A stretch of DNA of 5,150 bases. Source: Chloroflexota bacterium (GTDB taxonomy: Bacteria; Chloroflexota; Anaerolineae; B4-G1; SLSP01). The DNA is taken from assembly GCA_009908585.1 (NCBI GenBank), contig JAAAOZ010000511.1, positions 1-5,150 on the forward strand, read 5' to 3'. This document shows positions 1 to 5,150 of this stretch, piece after piece. Made by a program: the position numbers and the translations under genes. The number at the start of each line of letters is the position of its first letter. Position 1 is the stretch's first letter. The notes under the pieces were generated by a model that made no database searches, was not told where the DNA came from, and saw only the letters and a program-made list of their open reading frames with translations.

Positions 1-2208
1 GCGCTCTTCGGGGCCCCGATTGCGCACGAGGACGATCCGCTCCGCGCCGTGCTGGCGGCGTTGGAGTTGCAAGCGGCCTTCGAGCAAACGCTGCATTTTG
101 GCATCAACACCGGCTTCGTCTTCGCCGGGGACGTGGGCGCCAGCGAGCGGCGCGAGTACACGGTGATGGGCGATGAGGTGAACTTCGCCGCGCGGTTGAT
201 GGCGACTTGCCCGCCGGGTCAGATCTGGCTGGGGCCGAAGACCGCACATCACGCCGCCGTCGCCCGTCGCATCGAGGGGAAAGAGGGCGAGCCGATGAAA
301 TTCAAAGGCAAAGAGGGCAAAATTGCGCCCTTTATCGCGCAGCGCCGACGCCGCGTCTTCCTGGGGGCCAAGGGGATGGAGACGCCCCTGGTCGGACGCC
401 AGGAAGAGGTGGCGCACTTCTCCGATGTGTTGGATAAGGCGGCGGATGGCGCTGGGCATGTCGTGCTGGTCGAAGGTCGGGCGGGGGTGGGGAAGAGCCG
501 GCTCGTGCAGGAGGTCGTGAAGATGGCCGAGCAGCGCGGCTTCAAGACCCACATGGGAACGGTGCCATCGTATGGCGAGCACCTGCCCTTCGCCGCGTGG
601 GATAGCGTGCTGCGGTCCCTGCTGGCCGTCGGCAATGGAGATGAACCGCGCCTGGGGAATTTGTCGCCGGAGGAGCGCCAGATGGCCCTGAACGCGGCGC
701 TGGCGCGCTATGGCATGGCCACGTGGGCGGCCCTGATCGCGCCGTTGATGGGCTGGGAGATGCCGCCCTCGTCGGATGTGCTCTCCTTGCCGCCGAATAT
801 GCGGGCGATGCAGCGCCAGACGGTGCTCGCTGAATTGTGGCAGAAGGCGGCGGAAGCACAACCTCGCTTGTTGGTCATCGACAACGCGCACTGGATGTCG
901 CCGGCCTCGCTGGAGCTGTTGGATGCGGTGGTGCACGCGGTGACCTCGGCGCCGTTGTTAATCGTGGTCACCTATCGCGAGGTGCCGCTTGAGGCAGAGG
1001 GATGGCCGCAGATGTCGAATGTAATCGAGATGCCGCTCTCCTACCTCTCGACGGAGGCGATGGCGACGCTGGTGCAACACCTCTTCCAGGATCGTCCTCT
1101 GCCCAAGACCGTCATCGATTGGGTGGCGGAGCGGAGCAGCGGTTTGCCGCTCTTCGCAACCGAGGCCGTGCGCGCGCTCATCGATTCGGGCATTTTGCGG
1201 CAGCGCGCGGATTCCTGGGAGCTTTCGGGCGAGTTGTCCGATTTCCCGTTGCCGGATATGGTCTACGGCCTGATCCAGAGCCGCATCGATCAGCTCTCGC
1301 CGCCGAGTCGCCATCTCCTGCGGGCGGCGGCCGTCGTGGGCGATGAGATGACGCCCGCCACCTTGACCGCCGCCTACGGCGAGGAGACAGAATCGGGTGT
1401 GCGACGGCGCTTGCCGCAACTTTCGCCCTTTGGCCTGCTGCCGCGTGATCCCACAGGCGATATTTTGGTCTTCCGGCAGCCGCTGGTGCGCGAGGTCGCC
1501 TATCGCGGCCTGACGCATCGCGTGCAGCGGCTCATCCATCGCCGCCTGGCCGAATACTTAGATTATCATCACGAGGAGGCCACGCCCAATTGGCTGACCC
1601 TGTTGGCCTATCACGCCTTCGAGGGAGAATGGTGGGAGACCGCCGTCGCGATGAACCTCCAATTGGGGCGGCGCGCGCTCCGCTCATATTTGGCCGTGCA
1701 GGCCGCGCAGGCCTTTCGGCGCGTGCTGGTGGCCACGGAGGGCGGCGATCCAGCCGTCGCTGAGGCGCGCTGCGAGGCGCATCACCTGCTGGGGGAGACG
1801 CTGACCATCCTGGGGGAGTATGAGACCGCGCTGGCGCATCTGCATCAGGCCCGCGAGATGCTCTCGGCGGATGAGAAATCGCCGGCCACGGTGGCACGTC
1901 TGGCGGATTTGGATTATCATGAAGCTGCAGCCCTAGAAGCGCTGTGCGCGTACGATCAAGCCTTCTCGGTCGTCGAGCGGGGATTAAATTTGCCGGAGGT
2001 GGAGACAACACTAGAGGGCGCGCGCCTCTATCTGATGGGCGCGAGCCTCCTGCGCCGACAGAAATCCTATGCGCGGGCGCGAAAGTGGGCGGAGAAGAGC
2101 GCCGCGTTGGCCAACGACCTCGCCAGCGAGGGGGCGCAGCAGGTACACTCCCGCGCGATGTACATGGTGGCGTTGTTGGCCTCGTTGCAGCGCTTGCGTC
2201 GGACGTAA
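1..2208 (+). CDS. Class III cyclase / AAA_16 ATPase / TPR regulator, 5'-truncated by window edge
   Basis: The frame is open from base 1 to the TAA at 2206-2208 (735 residues visible), so the start lies upstream; the GTG at 49 is internal to the cyclase fold. Residues 1-80 are the C-terminal half of a class III nucleotide cyclase, the domain that makes cAMP (or cGMP) from the NTP. Visible are the FGAP...HEDD segment, GINTG (34-38), EYTVMGD (52-58), and the transition-state pair Asn61 and Arg65 in VNFAAR. Thr54 is at the purine-selecting site, as in class IIIb enzymes. The metal-binding Asp residues fall outside the window. An AAA_16/STAND ATPase follows: LVGR at 130-133, Walker A GRAGVGKS at 159-166, Walker B-like LLVIDNAHW at 290-298. 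Residues about 548-704 form four TPR-like helix pairs, and the protein stops early in a fifth. Such proteins are usually cytoplasmic; the ATPase/TPR part probably senses or binds a partner that tunes the cyclase. Family assignment is firm; the signal is unknown. Confidence 0.9.
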   Translation, partial: ALFGAPIAHEDDPLRAVLAALELQAAFEQTLHFGINTGFVFAGDVGASERREYTVMGDEVNFAARLMATCPPGQIWLGPKTAHHAAVARRIEGKEGEPMKFKGKEGKIAPFIAQRRRRVFLGAKGMETPLVGRQEEVAHFSDVLDKAADGAGHVVLVEGRAGVGKSRLVQEVVKMAEQRGFKTHMGTVPSYGEHLPFAAWDSVLRSLLAVGNGDEPRLGNLSPEERQMALNAALARYGMATWAALIAPLMGWEMPPSSDVLSLPPNMRAMQRQTVLAELWQKAAEAQPRLLVIDNAHWMSPASLELLDAVVHAVTSAPLLIVVTYREVPLEAEGWPQMSNVIEMPLSYLSTEAMATLVQHLFQDRPLPKTVIDWVAERSSGLPLFATEAVRALIDSGILRQRADSWELSGELSDFPLPDMVYGLIQSRIDQLSPPSRHLLRAAAVVGDEMTPATLTAAYGEETESGVRRRLPQLSPFGLLPRDPTGDILVFRQPLVREVAYRGLTHRVQRLIHRRLAEYLDYHHEEATPNWLTLLAYHAFEGEWWETAVAMNLQLGRRALRSYLAVQAAQAFRRVLVATEGGDPAVAEARCEAHHLLGETLTILGEYETALAHLHQAREMLSADEKSPATVARLADLDYHEAAALEALCAYDQAFSVVERGLNLPEVETTLEGARLYLMGASLLRRQKSYARARKWAEKSAALANDLASEGAQQVHSRAMYMVALLASLQRLRRT

Positions 2209-2226
2209 ATTATAACCTTCAGGGGC

Positions 2227-2254
2227 TTGTCAGTTAGAAAAGCGATAGTATAAT
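2227..2254 (+). promoter_or_regulatory. Sigma70-type promoter candidate (distal)
   Basis: TTGTCA at 2227-2232 differs from the -35 consensus at one base. A 16-base spacer separates it from a perfect TATAAT at 2249-2254. Transcription would start near 2261, about 275 bases upstream of the kinase start. It begins only 18 bases after the cyclase stop codon, in locally AT-rich DNA. It is the best promoter-like sequence in the window and would drive the kinase-FHA pair, giving a long untranslated leader. Confidence 0.55.
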
Positions 2255-2480
2255 ACACAAGAATTTGATGAGCACCCGGAATATAATCGTGTACATCCCA
2301 GGGAATTCGAAGCAGATCGACTGGGGAAATCGCTCTCAGCGTCTTAGATCGTGCTCAACCAAGTTCAAGGCAAACGAAGCTGGAGTTGATGCGCGCGATG
2401 AATCGCTTCGGGCGCAACCTCGTGCATCTTGGATACCTCAGGACTGTTTCGTTTGTCCCTCCTACACAATCATTTTACTT

Positions 2481-2489
2481 TGGTATATT
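2481..2489 (+). promoter_or_regulatory. Extended -10 promoter candidate (proximal)
   Basis: TGGTATATT matches the extended -10 form TGnTATAAT with one mismatch in the hexamer. No convincing -35 sits at the usual distance; TTGTCC at 2453-2458 is 25 bases away, which is too far. Transcription would start near 2496 and give a leader of about 40 bases before the kinase ATG. This is an alternative or an addition to the distal promoter. Confidence 0.3.
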
Positions 2490-2523
2490 CCGATGTAAGA
2501 TAGCGTTGGATTCAATTGCTTCC

Positions 2524-2528
2524 GGAGA
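2524..2528 (+). promoter_or_regulatory. Shine-Dalgarno site of the kinase gene
   Basis: GGAGA lies 8 bases before the ATG at 2537. It decides the start: an in-frame TTG at 2516 would put this site inside the coding region, and it has no comparable site of its own. The ATG at 2533 is in another frame. Confidence 0.7.
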
Positions 2529-2536
2529 ATCGATGT

Positions 2537-4201
2537 ATGGACATCTATCTCATCCTCGGTCTATTAGGGATAGCCATCGTCATCGCCTTTATTGTGCTGC
2601 TTTTGACGCTGCGCTCACGTCCTCAGCGCGGGTCGGAGGGCTTGCAGCCGCCGCTTCCCTCTGTTTCACATGCTCCCAACACCGACTCCGATTTGATCGA
2701 AAAGACAGGTGCGGAGCTTGTCGCGCTGGAGGGAGAGGCGGCGAATCGCTCTTGGGAGATTCTCGCCTCGCGCAAGGGCTTGACCATTGGGCGGGATAGC
2801 GCCAATGACATCGCGCTGCCGGAAGATATGATGGTCTCACGTCAGCACGCTCAGATTGTCTTCGAGGATGGACAATGTGTGCTGTATGATCGCGATAGCG
2901 TCAACGGGGTGTTTGTCAATGATCGTCGTGTGATGCGCCGCACGCTGCGTCGGGGCGATGTTATTCGCATCTGCAACACCACATTCCGCTTCGAGGCTCA
3001 GGGCGACGTCGGGGCGCCGGCGGAGGAGAAACCCGCACCGGTCGCTGCGCCGGACATTGATAGCATGCGGCTCTCCCACAACTCCAACTTCGAAGGGTTT
3101 GTGTTGGAGGGCAAGGTCGGCCAGGGGGGGATGTCGGTTGTCTACAAAGCCTCTGATCCGCAACAGCGCCCCGTCGCGATCAAAGTGTTGGACGTGGATG
3201 ATGATTACATCGTCAAGAAGTTCATCCAAGAGGGGGAGATTGGGCGGACGCTGCGCAATCATCCGAACATCTGCCGGATCTATGGTTCGGGGCGGGCGGA
3301 GGATCATCGCTTTTACCTGGTGATGGAGTACATTCCGGGCGTCTCGTTGCGCGAGTACGTGGGAGAGCCGATGACGGAGGAGCAGATTGTCCATATCATG
3401 GGCCAGGCGTGCGATGCGTTGCATTACGCGCACCTCCAGAACGTCGTGCATCGGGATATCAAGCCGGAGAATATCATGGTGGAGGATCACGGACTCGTCA
3501 AAGTCACCGATTTCGGCATCGCCAAGTTGACCTCCTCCGTGACGGTGACGAAAGATCGAACGGTGGGGACGCCGGAGTACATCTCGCCGGAGCAGGCGCA
3601 GGCCCAGCGCGTCGTCCCGGCCAGCGATATCTACTCGTTGGGCGTCGTCCTGTACGAGTTGCTGACCGGTCGGCCGCCGTTCCCGATGCGGAAGGAGGTA
3701 TCCCCCCGCGTGGCGACGATCTCTGTGCTGGTGCAGCATATCCATGCCGCTCCGTCCCCGCCGAGCCAGGTGAATCCTCGCATCTCTCCGCGTTTGGCGG
3801 AGATCGCGCTTCAGGCGTTGGCGAAGGCGCCGGAGAGGCGCTTTGGGTCGGCGTGGGAGATGGCCTGTGCGATGGGGTATGAACGGCGCGCTGTCTCGAC
3901 GCCGCCCCCGAACATCTTTGACGGGGCGTTGGTGGTGATGGACGGGCCGCGTCGTGGGCATCGCCTCCGCCTGACGGCGCCCAGCATCACTTTGGGGCGG
4001 ACGCAGATCGCGCCGGACGATCCCTACATCTCGAAGCGGCACTTCAAGATCGTCCAGCGTGGGAATCAACTTTGGTTGGAGGATCAATCGCGCAATGGCA
4101 CGTGGGTCAACGGCGAGCGGGTCTTCGGTGAAGTGCCGATCAGCGCAAAGGATGTCATTTCAGTTGGGAAGCACAATCTACGCATTGAGATAGGATCTTA
4201 G
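2537..4201 (+). CDS. Membrane-anchored FHA-Ser/Thr kinase-FHA protein
   Basis: This 554-residue protein is a complete Hanks-type kinase that transfers phosphate from ATP to Ser/Thr of partner proteins. Residues 4-25 form one hydrophobic helix followed by Arg-rich RSRPQR, so the rest should be cytoplasmic. FHA1 covers about 74-153 (GR 85-86, SRQH 101-104, NGVFVN 123-128). An Ala/Pro linker leads to the kinase at about 187-445: Gly-rich loop from 192 (GKVGQGGMSVVYKA), Lys216 in VAIK, probable helix-C Glu232, HRDIKPEN 305-312 with catalytic Asp307, DFG 325-327, GTPEYISPEQ 344-353, Asp364 in DIYSLG. The activation loop holds Thr336, Thr338 and Thr342, likely autophosphorylation sites. FHA2 covers about 463-552 (GR 487-488, SKRH 499-502, SRNGTWVN 518-525). 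No catalytic residue is missing. FHA domains bind phosphothreonine, so the protein may dock on its own phosphosites or on those of the FHA protein encoded next. The order differs from PknB, where the kinase is N-terminal and PASTA repeats lie outside the cell. Substrate unknown. Confidence 0.95.
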   Translation: MDIYLILGLLGIAIVIAFIVLLLTLRSRPQRGSEGLQPPLPSVSHAPNTDSDLIEKTGAELVALEGEAANRSWEILASRKGLTIGRDSANDIALPEDMMVSRQHAQIVFEDGQCVLYDRDSVNGVFVNDRRVMRRTLRRGDVIRICNTTFRFEAQGDVGAPAEEKPAPVAAPDIDSMRLSHNSNFEGFVLEGKVGQGGMSVVYKASDPQQRPVAIKVLDVDDDYIVKKFIQEGEIGRTLRNHPNICRIYGSGRAEDHRFYLVMEYIPGVSLREYVGEPMTEEQIVHIMGQACDALHYAHLQNVVHRDIKPENIMVEDHGLVKVTDFGIAKLTSSVTVTKDRTVGTPEYISPEQAQAQRVVPASDIYSLGVVLYELLTGRPPFPMRKEVSPRVATISVLVQHIHAAPSPPSQVNPRISPRLAEIALQALAKAPERRFGSAWEMACAMGYERRAVSTPPPNIFDGALVVMDGPRRGHRLRLTAPSITLGRTQIAPDDPYISKRHFKIVQRGNQLWLEDQSRNGTWVNGERVFGEVPISAKDVISVGKHNLRIEIGS

Positions 4202-4240
4202 TCTTATTTAGGAATGGATCAGATAGGCATAAATTCAGGC

Positions 4241-4248
4241 GAGGGAGG
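4241..4248 (+). promoter_or_regulatory. Shine-Dalgarno site of the FHA protein gene
   Basis: GAGGGAGG lies 8 bases before the ATG at 4257. It is strong and well spaced, and supports that start. The 55-base gap after the kinase stop shows no clear promoter or terminator, in keeping with co-transcription. Confidence 0.75.
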
Positions 4249-4256
4249 TTGTTCCG

Positions 4257-5000
4257 ATGAATGATGATAAGACAGTTCCGATGGGTAATAATCCGTGGGC
4301 AGATGACGAGGAAGATCAGAGAAAGACCGTTGTGGACGGCGATGATAAGACCGTCCCGATGGAGGATGCGGGCGGTTGGGATCGAGGGCGGCAGCCTACA
4401 CCCGATGCTGGCGGCTGGGGGCAGACCGTGGCGGATGACACGCCGGCGCCGTTTCAGCGGACCAATCCACAGGACCGTCCTACGCCCCCCGGCCCCGGCG
4501 GTCAGGGCAGATGGGGCGACTATCCCCGTTATGAAGCCCCGCCGTCCGCTTCTCCGTCACCGTCGCCTCAAAGACAGCAGTGGGAGGGAGGCGGCGAAGG
4601 CAAGACGCAGATTATGGCGCCGGCGGGCGGCGTAGCTGAGAGAATGCCGTTGGCTTGGCTGGCCGTCGTAGAAGGGCCGGGCGCGCGGCGCGGTGAGGTG
4701 TTCCGCTTGGGCATTGACACGGTTTTGGGGCGCACTCGTGATAATCACATCCCTTTGAGCGGCGATCCGGCTGTCTCCAGTCGTCACCTCAAGATTAAAC
4801 TGGAGGCAGTGGAGGAGGAGATGCCAGAGGAGAAAAGCTTTGTCCTCTATGATCAAGGCAGCTCGAATGGCACCTTTGTCGGCGACTACGAGGCGTGCAA
4901 AGCCGCCGAGAATCGCGTCTACCGGCACGTGCTTGAAGATGGGGATTTTCTCCTCATCGGGGAGACAATCTTGGTTTTCAAATCGGTTGTGAGGGTGTGA
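4257..5000 (+). CDS. FHA-domain protein with repeated Lys/Gln-Thr motifs in a disordered tail
   Basis: This 247-residue soluble protein has no signal peptide or membrane helix. Residues 1-128 are rich in Asp, Gly, Pro, Gln and Trp and look disordered. They hold five Lys/Gln-Thr motifs, centred on Thr6, Thr24, Thr32, Thr57 and Thr117; DDKTVPM occurs twice (3-9 and 29-35) and DAGGW twice (37-41 and 50-54). Residues about 132-243 form one FHA domain, a phosphothreonine reader: LGR 157-159, SSRH 174-177, SSNGTFVG 202-209. The usual Asn at the end of the last motif is Gly209, and an acidic stretch (EAVEEEMPEE, 183-192) lies between two strands. The layout, a short phosphorylatable N-tail plus a C-terminal FHA, recalls mycobacterial GarA/OdhI, where a kinase phosphorylates the tail and the FHA folds back on it; this tail is much longer and has more sites. 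The neighbouring kinase is the obvious writer, by inference only. Target proteins are unknown. Confidence 0.9.
   Translation: MNDDKTVPMGNNPWADDEEDQRKTVVDGDDKTVPMEDAGGWDRGRQPTPDAGGWGQTVADDTPAPFQRTNPQDRPTPPGPGGQGRWGDYPRYEAPPSASPSPSPQRQQWEGGGEGKTQIMAPAGGVAERMPLAWLAVVEGPGARRGEVFRLGIDTVLGRTRDNHIPLSGDPAVSSRHLKIKLEAVEEEMPEEKSFVLYDQGSSNGTFVGDYEACKAAENRVYRHVLEDGDFLLIGETILVFKSVVRV
4263..4361 (+). repeat. Two near-identical 21-base repeats encoding DDKTVPM
   Basis: Copies lie at 4263-4283 and 4341-4361, both in frame, in the tail of the FHA protein. They differ at 2 of 21 bases, and both changes are silent (ACA/ACC for Thr, GTT/GTC for Val). They encode two of the five Lys/Gln-Thr motifs. Confidence 0.8.
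4365..4418 (+). repeat. Paired DAGGW-coding segments
   Basis: Two 15-base segments at 4365-4379 and 4404-4418 encode the same five residues, Asp-Ala-Gly-Gly-Trp, differing at two silent positions. They lie just after the second DDKTVPM copy and just before the Gln-Thr motif at Thr57, so the tail may have grown by duplicating small modules. Confidence 0.6.
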
Positions 5001-5099
5001 TGACTAGTATAGCTACGGTAGTTCCAAAATTTAAAACCTTCCAAACCAGATGCTTTTTCCTCGGAAAATCGCTTGTATTTGGGAGATTTATTTTCTTGG

Positions 5100-5126
5100 A
5101 ACGGCCTACACCGGGGTCGTTTTTTT
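5100..5126 (+). terminator. Rho-independent terminator candidate
   Basis: AACGGCCT (5100-5107) can pair with GGGTCGTT-type bases at 5114-5121 as an 8-base-pair stem with two G-T wobbles, closing a six-base loop (5108-5113). Seven T residues follow at 5120-5126, partly shared with the stem. It lies about 100 bases after the FHA protein stop and would end the kinase-FHA transcript. The stem is modest, so it may be leaky. The opposite strand has no T-tract in the right place. Confidence 0.6.
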
Positions 5127-5150
5127 AATCTAGCTAATCGAGGCCCTGAA

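Larger units (their letters stand above)
2209..2536. other. Intergenic region with promoter signals, no supported gene
   Basis: This 328-base gap separates the cyclase gene from the kinase gene. It is more AT-rich than the coding DNA on either side (25 G/C of 60 in 2221-2280, counted by hand). I see no hairpin plus T-tract that would terminate the upstream gene. It contains a strong promoter candidate at 2227-2254, an isolated TATAAT at 2282-2287, an extended -10 at 2481-2489, and a short perfect hairpin (GCGA, loop TGAA, TCGC) at 2395-2406. The open frames inside it have no ribosome site and no recognisable protein. It resembles no riboswitch I know. If the distal promoter is used, the kinase mRNA would have a leader of about 275 bases. 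Confidence 0.6.

Noticed and set aside
1944..2237. Overlapping open frame across the end of the cyclase gene, considered as a frameshifted TPR continuation.
   Set aside because: Its translation shows no TPR pattern and ends shortly after the cyclase stop, so a simple frameshift does not restore the protein.
2282..2287. Second perfect TATAAT, 33 bases after the first.
   Set aside because: No -35 lies at 16-18 bases; the nearest candidate, TTGATG at 2265-2270, leaves only 11 bases. Possible by chance in AT-rich DNA.
2268..2498. Open frame of about 76 residues starting ATG at 2268, between the cyclase and kinase genes.
   Set aside because: There is no ribosome site before it, its codons do not favour G/C third positions as the neighbours do, and the protein resembles nothing I recognise. 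It would also start almost at the predicted transcription start.
2516..2536. TTG at 2516 as the kinase start.
   Set aside because: It adds seven residues ahead of the anchor helix, has no ribosome site of its own, and would place the good GGAGA inside the coding region.
2837..4087. Long antisense open frame opposite the kinase gene.
   Set aside because: The + strand encodes a complete kinase and parts of both FHA domains over the same bases. The antisense product is Arg/His-rich with no domain, as expected from the complement of GC-rich coding DNA.
5022..5045. Direct repeat TTCCAAA at 5022-5028 and 5039-5045, with TTGGAA inverted at 5096-5101.
   Set aside because: Seven bases is too short in AT-rich DNA to support an operator or attachment site.
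5000..5128. 42-residue open frame whose ATG overlaps the FHA protein stop (TGATG), with GAGGG at 4991-4995.
   Set aside because: It is AT-rich, shows no recognisable domain, and runs straight through the terminator hairpin and T-tract. The overlap looks accidental.

Overview
The window looks like a piece of a GC-rich bacterial chromosome. It carries a signalling neighbourhood typical of large-genome bacteria that use many Ser/Thr kinases, FHA domains and cyclase-AAA-TPR regulators. A Chloroflexota member is my best guess, from the protein style and the pairing of these families; Myxococcota or another phosphoprotein-rich phylum cannot be excluded from sequence alone. All three convincing genes are on the + strand. 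No RNA genes, CRISPR array or insertion sequence were seen.

Layout. (1) 1-2208: the 3' part of a multidomain regulator, with the C-terminal half of a class III adenylate/guanylate cyclase domain, an AAA_16/STAND-type ATPase and a short run of TPR-like helices. Its start lies outside the window, and its end looks abrupt, in mid-TPR. (2) 2209-2536: a 328-base non-coding stretch, visibly less GC-rich (about 42% GC in 2221-2280, against about 65% in 601-660, counted by hand). It holds a good sigma70-type promoter (TTGTCA-N16-TATAAT) and a second, extended -10 element close to the next gene. (3) 2537-4201: a membrane-anchored Ser/Thr kinase with a one-helix anchor, FHA, complete Hanks-type kinase and second FHA. 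(4) 4257-5000: a soluble FHA protein with a long disordered N-terminal tail that repeats short Lys/Gln-Thr motifs. (5) 5001-5150: an AT-rich tail with a plausible rho-independent terminator at 5100-5126.

How they may work together. The kinase and the small FHA protein are 55 bases apart, both have strong Shine-Dalgarno sites, and a terminator follows them, so they read as a two-gene operon. The simplest inference is a phosphothreonine relay: the kinase phosphorylates threonines in the tail of the FHA protein, and one or more of the three FHA domains read them, within a molecule or between partners. The tail motifs and the alternating residue at T+3 (Met or Asp) are the most unusual thing in the window. 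The upstream cyclase-ATPase gene is probably a separate transcription unit with unknown input.
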